From the NCBI GenBank assembly GCA_965116965.1, contig OZ220743.1, forward strand, positions 682,001 to 746,000: DNA of 64,000 bases, read 5' to 3'. Source of the stretch: Aldehydirespirator sp965116965 (lineage in GTDB: Bacteria; Actinomycetota; Acidimicrobiia; Acidimicrobiales; Aldehydirespiratoraceae). The notes under the pieces are model-generated. The model was not told the DNA's origin. It did no database searches and saw only the letters and a program-made list of their open reading frames with translations. Within the stretch, counting starts at the first letter, position 1; every line of letters begins with the position of its first letter. The position numbers and the translations under genes are program-made. Shown here piece by piece: positions 41,816 to 49,485 of the stretch.

Positions 41816-43006
41816 GCGTGCCGCCCTCCGTTCGGCGCCGGCTCGCTCGTGCTCGAACTGTTCCGGGTCGAGCCGCCGGCCGAGCTCGGCGATGCGCAGC
41901 CCGCGGGTCTCGATGGGGGCGACCCCGGCATCGGTCTGGCCCTGGTAGCGGGCCGCCAGCGCCACCTTCTTGCGCACCTGGTGGGGCTGGAAGTCGTCGA
42001 ACTGCCGGGGCGTGATCGCGCCGGCCACCACCAGTTCCCCGGCTTGCACCGCGGTGGCGACGAGTTCCTCGCCGACCTGGGTGCGCACGATGATGCCGTT
42101 GAACCCCTCGTCCTCGCCGGTCGGGGCTCCGCCCGGCCAGACGTCGGCCGAGGCCACGTCGGCGGCCTCGCCGAGGGCGTCCGGGCAGAACTTGCAGCGG
42201 GTCTCGACCTGCCAGCCCGATTCGTCGGCCCACATGTCCCGGTAGCTCTTGGTGAAGCGTTCCCCGGCCCGGGTCTCCACCACGGTCGCTCCGGGGTTGC
42301 CGTGGCCCCGGTACCGGAACAGCGCGACCTCGGTCTCGTCCAGTCCGAACTCGTCGAGCACCGCCTGCGACTTGGTGAGCCGCGACTGCCCCCCGCACAC
42401 CAGGGCCAGCCGGATGATGCACCGCTCGTCGACGCGGCGGTCTGTCTTGGAGAGCGAGTGAACTGTTCCGAGGTCGCAGGGCTTGGCGATGAGGGCGAAG
42501 GGCTGCCCGCGGTCCAGCGCGGCGTCGAGGCCGGCCAGCGGGGCGGTGGGCCCGTAGCGCGACGCAGTGTTGGCCTGCACCGATTCCGGGGTTTCAGAGA
42601 CAACCCAGCGGCTGCGCATGGGCTGGTCGGGGTCGGCTCCGACATGGAGCACGAAGTCGACCCGGCCTGTGCGGAGCGCGTGCATGCCCAGAGCAGTGAG
42701 CACCCCTCCGGTGGCGCCTTCATAGCGCACGTCGGGATGGCTGGCCCACGCTCGAGCCATCGACCGGTAGGCGCCCCAGACGGGGTCGGACTGGCAGCCG
42801 GCCTCGACGCGGGCTTCGGCCACCGCGCCCGGGCAGGCGGTCACCAGCCGGGCCTCCTCCTGCGGGGTGAACCCGTCTGCCGGAGAGGGCCGCAGCGATC
42901 CCGCAGGGGTCATGACCATCTGGACCCGTCCGCCGGTGAGCGCCTCACACAGCCCGCAGCCGATGCACAGGTCGTTGTCGACGATCTCGGCGATGGTGCG
43001 GGTCAT
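41810..43006 (-). CDS. F420 hydrogenase/dehydrogenase beta-subunit family protein
   Basis: A 398-residue FrhB-type iron-sulfur flavoprotein from the gene-proximal ATG 43006. The N-terminus DNDLCIGCGLCEA holds a partial ferredoxin motif, then GATGGVLTALGMHALRTGRV near residue 92, AKPCDLGTVHSLSKTD near 165, CGGQSRLTKSQAVLDEF near 198 and CKFCPDALGEAADVASADVW near 265. Relatives reduce or oxidise F420 with ferredoxin-linked redox partners. The first 17 codons and the ribosome-binding site have been tandemly copied eight times upstream. The original start is probably 43436, now out of frame, giving two short upstream frames that end in ATGA overlaps with the next start. Confidence 0.82.
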   Translation of the reverse strand: MTRTIAEIVDNDLCIGCGLCEALTGGRVQMVMTPAGSLRPSPADGFTPQEEARLVTACPGAVAEARVEAGCQSDPVWGAYRSMARAWASHPDVRYEGATGGVLTALGMHALRTGRVDFVLHVGADPDQPMRSRWVVSETPESVQANTASRYGPTAPLAGLDAALDRGQPFALIAKPCDLGTVHSLSKTDRRVDERCIIRLALVCGGQSRLTKSQAVLDEFGLDETEVALFRYRGHGNPGATVVETRAGERFTKSYRDMWADESGWQVETRCKFCPDALGEAADVASADVWPGGAPTGEDEGFNGIIVRTQVGEELVATAVQAGELVVAGAITPRQFDDFQPHQVRKKVALAARYQGQTDAGVAPIETRGLRIAELGRRLDPEQFEHERAGAERRAARR

Positions 43007-43438
43007 GCTCCTCCGATGCACAGGTCGTTGTCGACGATCTCGGCGATGGTGCGGGTCATGCTCCTCCGATGCACAGGTCGTTGTCGACGATCTCGGCGAT
43101 GGTGCGGGTCGTGCTCCTCCGATGCACAGGTCGTTGTCGACGATCTCGGCGATGGTGCGGGTCGTGCTCCTCCGATGCACAGGTCGTTGTCGACGATCTC
43201 GGCGATGGTGCGGGTCGTGCTCCTCCGATGCACAGGTCGTTGTCGACGATCTCGGCGATGGTGCGGGTCGTGCTCCTCCGATGCACAGGTCGTTGTCGAC
43301 GATCTCGGCGATGGTGCGGGTCGTGCTCCTCCGATGCACAGGTCGTTGTCGACGATCTCGGCGATGGTGCGGGTCGTGCTCCTCCGATGCACAGGTCGTT
43401 GTCGACGATCTCGGCGATGGTGCGGGTCGTGCTCATCC
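42962..43438. repeat. 53-bp tandem repeat over a start codon, 9 copies
   Basis: Nine head-to-tail copies start at 42962 and every 53 bases to 43386. On the minus strand each copy has ATGACCCGCACC (ACGACC in the upstream copies), the codons for TIAEIVDNDLCIG, then GGAGGAGC. Thus every unit holds a ribosome-binding site and, in the two gene-proximal copies, an ATG. The unit length is not a multiple of three, so copy number sets the reading frame between the original start and the gene. Confidence 0.92.
43056..43436 (-). CDS. Repeat-encoded leader ORF from the original start
   Basis: ATG 43436 (MSTTRTIAEIVDNDLCIGG) overlaps the stop of the upstream gene and is probably the ancestral start of the F420-hydrogenase-like gene. 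Reading through the repeats gives 126 residues cycling through three frames (ARPAPSPRSS, EEHDPHHRRDRRQ). It stops at a TGA overlapping the ATG at 43059, from which an 18-residue frame (43003-43059) in turn stops overlapping ATG 43006. Confidence 0.45.
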   Translation of the reverse strand: MSTTRTIAEIVDNDLCIGGARPAPSPRSSTTTCASEEHDPHHRRDRRQRPVHRRSTTRTIAEIVDNDLCIGGARPAPSPRSSTTTCASEEHDPHHRRDRRQRPVHRRSTTRTIAEIVDNDLCIGGA

Positions 43439-43966
43439 CAGCGTTGCCGGGAGATGGCTGTAGCGGGGCGCAGCCAGCAGTCCCAGGTGCTTCAGCATGC
43501 GCCAGTCCCGGCCGCCTCCAGGTAGGCGTTGATTCCCGCGGACCAGTCGGGCCGGAAGTACCCGGCGGCGATGGTGATGGTCTCGGCGCCGATCTCGTGC
43601 AGACCCTCCACGATGGCCTGGTCGGCCATTGCGAACGGAGCTCCGGCCCTGGCCGAGACGCCGGCGCAGATGCGCTCCATGCCGGCGGGGCTGGTTCCGG
43701 TGCAGTGCGCCCAGTTGGTGCCGACCTGGCCGGTGGTCTGGCAGTGCGAGCGACCCAGGCAGATCGTCGACGCCTCCGGCGCGCCGAAGTGGCGGGCTCG
43801 CCCGTCCAGCGTGAACGCGTAGCCGTCGATGTGGTTGACCCGCTGGATAACGCCCACTCCGGGCGGGGTGACAGTCACGAACTGGGTGGGGGGAGTCATC
43901 GAAGAATTGCGGCGTGGTCACGAACCCCGCATAGGCCCGGCACTGGCGGCGCACGGCCTCGATCAT
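43433..43966 (-). pseudogene. Frameshifted Asp/Glu racemase-superfamily (arylmalonate decarboxylase-like) gene
   Basis: The protein is split over two frames: MIEAVRRQCRAYAGFVTTPQ starts in one frame, TQFVTVTPPGVGVIQRVNHI through SARAGAPFAMADQAIVEGLH and ETITIAAGYFRPDWSAGINA lies in another (43492-43899), and MLKHLGLLAAPRYSHLPATL returns to the first. The breaks coincide with a run of six C (near 43892) and a run of G (near 43508); removing one C and adding one G would restore a single protein of about 178 residues. TITIAAGYFRPDW and the overall plan resemble maleate isomerase/arylmalonate decarboxylases. AGAGGAA precedes ATG 43966. Pseudogene or sequence error cannot be distinguished. Confidence 0.55.
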
Positions 43967-44341
43967 GGTTGGTTCCTCTTGCTGGGCACCGGCAGTCGGC
44001 GGAACCCTAATCGTGGCGCGGTGCTCCTATTCGGACCTGTCGGGCCCCGCCCTGCTTTGGAGGCGTCCAGCCCCGTGCTCGTTGACCGCTCCCTCAGATT
44101 CGATTCATGCTTACGAACCGATTGAGTCTGTTGCGACTGTTGTTGCGATGGCTCGCTTTCGCGGTGGCAAGTGTTGCTGCGAGAGAAGGGGCGCCGGGGA
44201 GAGGTCGGAATCCCCGGCGCCCGCAACCGCATACATTACTGCGACCCTGCATTGGACTCCAAGTCCGGTGCGCTTCCCCGATCTTGGTGCGGATTCGGGC
44301 ACGGGAGGGCCATTGTCCGCATCAATCTCGGCGGATGGCCG
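43967..44341. other. Non-coding stretch
   Basis: About 375 bases without a convincing gene between two minus-strand genes. The only clear structure is the hairpin at 44191-44220. The region close to 43990 should hold the promoter of the racemase-like/F420-hydrogenase-like unit. Confidence 0.5.
44191..44220 (-). terminator. Strong hairpin downstream of the GNAT fusion gene
   Basis: GCGCCGGGGA and TCCCCGGCGC are perfectly complementary with a 10-base loop, giving a 10-bp GC-rich stem about 120 bases past the stop at 44342. There is no clear T-run. It may terminate the minus-strand transcript. Confidence 0.5.
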
Positions 44342-45445
44342 CTAGTCGCCTTCGTCCAGCAGGGCCAGCGCGGCGTCCAGGTACTGTTCGGCGGCCTGGG
44401 TCATGCGGATCAGCCCGTAGGCGTCGAGCACGGCCCGCTTGACCCGGTCGGGGCTCGCTCGGCGCAGGGTCGCCTGCCGGATGACGTCGGCCACCGCATG
44501 GGCGGGCTGGTCGCCGGCGCCGGAACGGCCCAGCAGTTCGTGGCGCTTGTGGGCCGCGAGCTCGGCGACCTCGTTGAGGGGCACCTCGTAGAGGGAGCGC
44601 TCGCCCAGTGCTCGCACCACCACTGCCGGCGTGCCGGCCAGGCGCAGCACCTGCTGGGGCTCGCCCGCGTTGTCGAGTGCGTCGACGTCCACTTTGCCCC
44701 GCAGCGTCAGCCGGCCCAGGGCCTGCTCCATCGGGTCCCGGGCCCGCTGGGTGACCTTCGACGATCCCGCTCCCCGGATGTAGAGCCGGTAGGCCCGGTC
44801 GGCGGTGATGGGGCCCTCCGCGGTCACGATCTCCAGCAGGTGGGCCACCACCTGGGCGACGGGGGCGGTGCGAGGGTCGGGCAGCCCGCCGCCCTGCCAG
44901 GCGACATGCGGCCCCGGCCCGGCAGCCGGGTCGTAGGCGGGAGCGGTCGTCTCGCCGCGCCCGTCAGGCGCGCCCGATGCCCGGTCGCCCGATGCCCGGT
45001 CGGGCTCGGGCCGCAGCTCCATCCAGCGCTCTGGCGCGGGCGGCTCGGTGAAGCCCAGCGACCGGTACAGCTCGTGGGCGTCCGCGGTCCTGAGCAGTAT
45101 CCGCTTGACGCCGGCCGCCGCCGGGTGCTCGCACGCCGCGGCCACCACAGCCCGGCCCAGGCCCAGGCCCCGGTGCTCGGCCAGCACGTACACGTCGGTC
45201 AGCCAAGCGAAGGTGGCCTGGTCGGTCACGATCCGGGCTCCGCCCACCATCGATCCGTCCGGGGCATATACGCCGAGCACCACGCTGTTGGCCGCGCCGT
45301 CGGTGGTCTGCTGCCGGCTGCGCCCGGCCGCCCAGTAGCCCTCGACCTCTAGGAAGTCGTGCATGGCGTCCGCATCGAAGAGCGCCGGATCGTCTGAGAT
45401 CACGTACTCCCCGCACTGCCACTGCCGGGCACCCCCCTCGCTCAT
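44342..45445 (-). CDS. GNAT acetyltransferase fused to a DUF3320-like domain
   Basis: A 367-residue protein from ATG 45445. Residues 10-140 are a GNAT domain: GARIVTDQATFAWLTDVYVL then EHRGLGLGRAVVAAA, the acetyl-CoA loop (R/Q)xxGxG/A, and ELYRSLGF near the end. After a Gly/Pro/Asp-rich linker, residues 190-300 (VVAHLLEIVTAEGPITADRA, YRLYIRGAGSSKVTQRARDP) resemble the helical DUF3320 domain found at the end of some helicase-nuclease proteins. The last 60 residues are helical. It probably acetylates a small molecule or protein; the fusion is unusual. Divergent from the fic gene. Confidence 0.65.
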   Translation of the reverse strand: MSEGGARQWQCGEYVISDDPALFDADAMHDFLEVEGYWAAGRSRQQTTDGAANSVVLGVYAPDGSMVGGARIVTDQATFAWLTDVYVLAEHRGLGLGRAVVAAACEHPAAAGVKRILLRTADAHELYRSLGFTEPPAPERWMELRPEPDRASGDRASGAPDGRGETTAPAYDPAAGPGPHVAWQGGGLPDPRTAPVAQVVAHLLEIVTAEGPITADRAYRLYIRGAGSSKVTQRARDPMEQALGRLTLRGKVDVDALDNAGEPQQVLRLAGTPAVVVRALGERSLYEVPLNEVAELAAHKRHELLGRSGAGDQPAHAVADVIRQATLRRASPDRVKRAVLDAYGLIRMTQAAEQYLDAALALLDEGD

Positions 45446-45497
45446 GACGCCCGACGCTATCGACACCGCCGCGGCGGGCGGCGCCGTCGTTGCAATC

Positions 45498-45526
45498 TAC
45501 TACTAATTCTGACAGAATTAGTAGTA
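45498..45526. promoter_or_regulatory. 29-bp palindrome upstream of fic
   Basis: TACTACTAATTCT, a GAC centre, and AGAATTAGTAGTA form perfect 13-base inverted arms in the gap between the divergent GNAT-fusion and fic starts, 31 bases before the fic ATG. This AT-rich site is very likely a repressor operator. Related arms occur just after fic. Confidence 0.75.
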
Positions 45527-45557
45527 ACCCTGAGAGTGTGGAACGAAGAGCAACACG

Positions 45558-46919
45558 ATGAGAAAGCCGCTGAAACCTCCAGACATAGCGGAAGTGTTGT
45601 CGGAGATTGCCGACGGCAGCCCTCAACGCATGCTCGACCTGTTCGCGCACGGCCGCCCAGTAGACGACAAGGGCCGCTACCTGCACTGGGACCAGATGCG
45701 GCACCGGCAGCCTCCCGAGGGACTGACGCCAAAGGAGTGGTGGGTAAGCACAGCTGCGAGCCGGGCCAACAACGCCAGGGTGCTGCCCTTCGCTGGAACG
45801 GACGGCAGTCCCTTCCGATTCACCAACATCGATCGGATCCAAGAGATGGTCCACCGCATCGACCAGCAGGCCAGCGGCCGCATCCAGACCGATGAGGTCG
45901 TCGCCAACGTTGGTTCGAGCGATCAATACCTGGTCTCGTCGTTGGAGGAGGAGGCGATTGCATCCAGCCTGTTGGAGGGTGCGGCTACCACTCGGCCCGC
46001 CGCCAAGGAGCTTCTCCGGTCCGGCCGCAAGCCGCGGGACAGGAGCGAGCAAATGGTAATCAACAACTACCACGCGATGTTGAGTGCTGAGGAGCTTGCT
46101 GCCACGGAAGACCTGCTCCAGCCGCATCATGTCCTGGAACTGCATCGGATCGTCACCGACGGCACCCTGGACCACCCGTCTGAGGCTGGACGGCTTCAGC
46201 AGCCAGGCGATGAGCGAGTAGCGGTCGTTTGGGACGATGGCCAGATACTGCACTTCCCCCCTCCCGCGGAGGAACTTCCCGCTCGGCTCGAACAGCTGTG
46301 TGCGTTCGCCGACGGGGAGGTGGGCGAGGGATTCCTGCACCCGGTCGTGCGGGCTGTGCTGCTGCACTTCTGGCTCGGGCATGACCACCCCTTCTCAGAT
46401 GGCAATGGACGGACCGCTAGGGTGTTGTTCTACTGGTCGATGCTTCGGTCCGGTTACTGGCTGGCCCAGTACATCTCCATCTCGACCATCCTTCGGAAGG
46501 CGCCCGCGAAGTACGCCCGCTCGTATCTCCATACGGAGACGGACTCCAACGACGTCACCTACTTCGTCATTCATCAACTTGAAGTGCTGGAGCGGGCCAT
46601 AGCTGCGCTGCGGGAGTACCTGGGACGCAAGGTCGCTGAGATCTCAGAGGTTGAGCAGCTCCTCCATGGCCTTCCAAAGCTCAATCACCGGCAGGTTGCG
46701 GTTGTTGGGACGGCGTTGCGCGATCCCCACGCACGCTTCACCATCGCTGGACAGAAGCGCCTGCACCGTGTGGCCTATCAGTCCGCCCGTACAGACTTGC
46801 TGGGCTTGGAGAACCTGGGCGTGTTCCGCAGGGTCCAGTCAGGCAAGAGGTTCGAGTTCTTGCCTATCGACGGACTCTCGGATCGACTCCGGGCGTTGGC
46901 CGCAGAATCACACCGGTGA
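45558..46919 (+). CDS. Fic family protein (AMP-transferase), self-inhibited type
   Basis: A 453-residue Fic protein. The inhibitory helix motif (S/T)xxxE(G/N) is SSLLEG near residue 137, on the N-terminal side of the Fic core as in class II proteins. The active-site motif HPFSDGNGRTAR lies near residue 275. The FHxY-type flap region lies around AVVWDDGQILHFPPP (residue 217). The C-terminal 100 residues contain a winged-helix-like part (LNHRQVAVVGTALRDPHARF). It should AMPylate a host protein at Ser/Thr/Tyr, possibly controlling its own transcription through the C-terminal domain. No separate antitoxin is seen. The stop is directly followed by an IS1595-type transposon. Confidence 0.88.
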   Translation: MRKPLKPPDIAEVLSEIADGSPQRMLDLFAHGRPVDDKGRYLHWDQMRHRQPPEGLTPKEWWVSTAASRANNARVLPFAGTDGSPFRFTNIDRIQEMVHRIDQQASGRIQTDEVVANVGSSDQYLVSSLEEEAIASSLLEGAATTRPAAKELLRSGRKPRDRSEQMVINNYHAMLSAEELAATEDLLQPHHVLELHRIVTDGTLDHPSEAGRLQQPGDERVAVVWDDGQILHFPPPAEELPARLEQLCAFADGEVGEGFLHPVVRAVLLHFWLGHDHPFSDGNGRTARVLFYWSMLRSGYWLAQYISISTILRKAPAKYARSYLHTETDSNDVTYFVIHQLEVLERAIAALREYLGRKVAEISEVEQLLHGLPKLNHRQVAVVGTALRDPHARFTIAGQKRLHRVAYQSARTDLLGLENLGVFRRVQSGKRFEFLPIDGLSDRLRALAAESHR

Positions 46920-46973
46920 GATACTAATTTGGGGAGTTATAGACGTGAGTGACAACGGGCGACCAGCCACGAC

Positions 46974-47117
46974 TCAGTCGTCCTCCTGGAGGTAGCGCCA
47001 CTCCTCGCGCTTCTTCGGCGGCGTGCTGACAATGGCCCGCATGACGTCTTCGGGGTCGGCGTCTATGGGCTCGGGCATGGTCCGCTCGGCCGGTCGGCCG
47101 CGCTTGCGCTTAGCCAT
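46974..47117 (-). CDS. Small charged passenger protein (47 aa)
   Basis: MAKRKRGRPAERTMPEPIDA then DPEDVMRAIVSTPPKKREEW. Small proteins with a KRGRP start and a PEDVxRAI...PPKKxxEW ending are often seen beside mobile elements in actinobacteria. Probably a regulator or a nucleic-acid-binding peptide. First residue is ATG 47117 with GAGAGGAACC upstream. Inside the IS1595-type transposon. Confidence 0.65.
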   Translation of the reverse strand: MAKRKRGRPAERTMPEPIDADPEDVMRAIVSTPPKKREEWRYLQEDD

Positions 47118-47171
47118 GGTGGTGGTTCCTCTCCGTGGTGGTGCCCACGACGGTAGCACCGGGGGAGGGCA

Positions 47172-47498
47172 TCACTTGCCCCAGCCCGTGTCCACGCACA
47201 ACTGGGCCTGCTCGTCCGTCAACTCCATCAGGCCGTCCCACCACAGGCCGCAGTACGCCTTCATGTCCTCCACGGCCCGCCTCTCGTCCTCCACGGCCCG
47301 CCTCTCGTCCCTGACCTCTGCCGGAGTGGGCTCGGGCGGGCGATCGCCGGCCAGCACCGACACGCAGCCCCACACGGCCAGCACCAGCAGCACCAGCACC
47401 AGCGCACCGAGGCCCCCGGCAGCGGCTGGCGACAGCTCCGGTGTCGATGGAGTTGGCGGCGGTGTGCCCGCGCCCGGCCCGTATCTCTGCACCGGCAT
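47172..47498 (-). CDS. Small membrane-anchored passenger protein (108 aa)
   Basis: A Pro/Thr-rich N-terminus (GAGTPPPTPSTPELSPAAA) is followed by one transmembrane helix (GGLGALVLVLLVLAVWGCVS, residues 28-48) and a charged C-terminal part with a duplicated DERRAVE unit encoded by a 21-bp direct repeat, ending in a Trp/Cys-containing segment (MKAYCGLWWDGLMELTDEQA). ATG 47498 has GGAGGGGAGCC upstream. Unknown function; carried by the transposon. Confidence 0.6.
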   Translation of the reverse strand: MPVQRYGPGAGTPPPTPSTPELSPAAAGGLGALVLVLLVLAVWGCVSVLAGDRPPEPTPAEVRDERRAVEDERRAVEDMKAYCGLWWDGLMELTDEQAQLCVDTGWGK

Positions 47499-47719
47499 GG
47501 TGGCTCCCCTCCGGTTCGGAGTCTGGGTGTTGTGCCAGCAACGCCCGCTCAGCCGACCCGAAGGGAAGCCATGCAACAGCACAGACCCCGGTCTTGTCGA
47601 TTGAGCACAGGGGCGTTGGCGAGCCCCAGGCGTTGCTGGCAACCGTCACCGTAGGGGCTGGAGTGAGCACCTGTCCAGCTAGACTCCTGCGCCCTATCAG
47701 CACGCCGAGAGGAACCGCC

Positions 47720-47938
47720 GTGCGTACATACATCGTCAACGCGAGGCCGGACAACAAGGGCTTCCACGAGGTCCACGTGATCGCCCCGACGGAGTGCGGT
47801 CGCCTGCCCGACGAGAAACACCGGATGCCGGCGGGGCGGCACTCCACCTGCCAGGGAGCGGTTGCTGCTGCCGAGGCCACCGGCTACGAACCCGCGGACG
47901 GCTGCGCCCGCTGCTCCCCGGACTGCCATAGGGGTTGA
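47720..47938 (+). CDS. Small Cys-containing passenger protein (72 aa)
   Basis: GTG 47720 preceded by GAGAGGAACC. The sequence VRTYIVNARPDNKGFHEVHV, ECGRLPDEKHRMPAG and a C-terminal ATGYEPADGCARCSPDCHRG with three cysteines suggests a small metal-binding protein. It is the only plus-strand gene of the transposon and its end overlaps the convergent gene by 55 bases. No family recognised. Confidence 0.55.
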   Translation: MRTYIVNARPDNKGFHEVHVIAPTECGRLPDEKHRMPAGRHSTCQGAVAAAEATGYEPADGCARCSPDCHRG

Positions 47939-48231
47939 ACCAGATCAAGGGCGGCGTCGAAAGTCTCCCGGTCGGGGAGGATCATCAGCCATCGGCCATC
48001 GGCGAGAGCGATCTCGCCAGGACCCCGCTCGTGTCCGCAGCAACTCATCGTGGTCTTCGTGGAGACGGAGCCAGCATTGAGGGCGGCGACCAGCTTGTGG
48101 ATGCAGAAGTCGATGCAGCGGACGACGCCGTTGAGGGGCATCAGCACCTGGTTGGCGTAGGTCACGGCTCCACCCGGGCCGTCGCACTTGTCGCATTGCA
48201 GGGGCCGCACGACCGGCGCAGGGGGCGTCAC
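47884..48231 (-). CDS. Passenger protein with cysteine clusters (115 aa)
   Basis: From GTG 48231: QCDKCDGPGG at the N-terminus, then GVVRCIDFCIHKLVAALNAG and TKTTMSCCGHERGPGEIALA. Similar phage and mobile-element proteins carry the FCIHxLVxALNxxGxxTxxSCCGH pattern, which looks like a metal or cofactor pocket. It begins eleven bases after the transposase stop on the same strand and may be cotranscribed with it. Confidence 0.6.
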   Translation of the reverse strand: MTPPAPVVRPLQCDKCDGPGGAVTYANQVLMPLNGVVRCIDFCIHKLVAALNAGSVSTKTTMSCCGHERGPGEIALADGRWLMILPDRETFDAALDLVQPLWQSGEQRAQPSAGS

Positions 48232-48241
48232 CGGCCATCTC

Positions 48242-49249
48242 CTACGCCAACTCGAACTCCTGCTGCCCCGGCTCGCCGGGCTCGGCCGTCAGCTCCGCGT
48301 AGGTCAGCGTCCGGCCGACCATGCCCCGCACCGACTCGGCCATCATGTCCTCGGTGTCGAGGGGCCGGCGGTTGTGGCGTCCGCAGAACTCGGCCACGTA
48401 GCGGTCGAGGTGCTTGGCCGACATCCAGTGGTGCGTGCCGTGGTAGCCGCGCTTGAGCCCGGCCCAGAACGACTCGACGCCGTTGACGTGGGCCTGCCCG
48501 TTCACGTACTCGGCGACCGAGTGCTGCACCGCCTGATGCCGTGGCAGTCCCCGATAGGCGCGGGCGTCGTCGGTGTAGACCATCGCCCCGTGGACTGAGT
48601 GCTGCGTGACGAACCCCCGCAGCGTCGGCCCGTCCGTCGCCGCCACGACCTTCGCGGTGACCTTGCCCGTGGCCCGGTCCCTGAGCCCGGCCACCGCCGT
48701 CTTGTCGACGCCGCCGCGGCCGTGGATGCGCTGGCGGCGGACCTTGGCGTGCATGTTCTTGGCGAGGCCCCCCACGTAGGTCTCGTCGGCCTCCACCGGC
48801 CCCTCGAAGGGCTCGCCAGCGAGGTCGTCCCAGCACTGCCGGATGCGGTGCGCCAGGTGCCACGCCGACTTCTGCGAGATGCCGAGGTCCCGGTGCAGCT
48901 TCATCGACGACACGCCCTTGAGCGACGTGTTGAACAGGTAGACGGCTATGGCCCACTCCTGGTAGCCGAGCTTGGAGTCCTGCATCACGGTGCCGACCTT
49001 CACCGAGAAGAACTTGCGGCACCCGTTGCGGCGGCACCGGTAGGGCATCGTCCTGTGGGCCGTCGGGTGCTGGACGTCGTCGTGGTCGCAGTGCGGGCAC
49101 CTCGGGCCGTCGGGCCAGCGGATGGAGGCGATCCACTTCTCGGCTGCCGCGTCGTCGGGGAACTTGCGGATCAGCTCGACCAGCGTGAGGCCCTTGCGCC
49201 AGTGCTTGCCGGGGGCTCTCGTCTGTGGCTTCTGTGTTGTCTTGTTCAT
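48242..49249 (-). CDS. IS1595 family (ISXO2-like) transposase
   Basis: A 335-residue transposase. The zinc ribbon CPHCDHDDVQ...YRCRRNGCRKFFSVKVGTVM occupies residues 45-90. The DDE/N core follows: PVEADETYVGG near 150, MVYTDDARAYRGL near 225 and HVNGVESFWAGLKRGYHGTH near 260. ATG 49249 is chosen because TGGGGGT precedes it; the open frame extends to 49318. It lies at the right end of the inverted-repeat-bounded element 46931-49336. Confidence 0.88.
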   Translation of the reverse strand: MNKTTQKPQTRAPGKHWRKGLTLVELIRKFPDDAAAEKWIASIRWPDGPRCPHCDHDDVQHPTAHRTMPYRCRRNGCRKFFSVKVGTVMQDSKLGYQEWAIAVYLFNTSLKGVSSMKLHRDLGISQKSAWHLAHRIRQCWDDLAGEPFEGPVEADETYVGGLAKNMHAKVRRQRIHGRGGVDKTAVAGLRDRATGKVTAKVVAATDGPTLRGFVTQHSVHGAMVYTDDARAYRGLPRHQAVQHSVAEYVNGQAHVNGVESFWAGLKRGYHGTHHWMSAKHLDRYVAEFCGRHNRRPLDTEDMMAESVRGMVGRTLTYAELTAEPGEPGQQEFELA

Positions 49250-49485
49250 ACCCCCATTCTCCCACGGGGGTGTGACACGGGGGTGCTCCGAAATGCCCTC
49301 TGACCTCGGCTTTGTCACTGAGGGTTATAATTCCCCTAATTTGCTACTAATAGCTACTAAATTAGCCTGGATCCACCGGTGCGGTGAGGTCTGTGGGGTG
49401 GCCGCGTCCACCAGAAAGGCCTCCTGAGGTGGGAGTCTGTTGATGTCCTAGGTCAACGGACCCGCCACGACGGGAGGCACTTTCT

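Larger units (their letters stand above)
46931..49336. mobile_element. IS1595-type transposon carrying passenger genes (2.4 kb)
   Basis: The left end reads GGGGAGTTATAGACGTGAGT and the right end, inverted, GGGGAATTATAACCCTCAGT, followed in both by GACAA: about 20 of 25 bases match as terminal inverted repeats. TAATTT directly flanks both ends and is a candidate target duplication, shorter than the 8 bp usual for the family. Inside are an ISXO2-like transposase gene at the right and four small genes at the left. Passenger genes are known from some IS1595 elements. Confidence 0.7.

Noticed and set aside
42962..43438. 53-bp, 36-bp and 30-bp arrays as CRISPR arrays
   Set aside because: Units follow one another directly without unique spacers, and no cas gene is present.
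44191..44220. Possible tRNA or structured RNA around the GC-rich hairpin
   Set aside because: Only one stem is present; no cloverleaf, anticodon arm or CCA-type end could be drawn.
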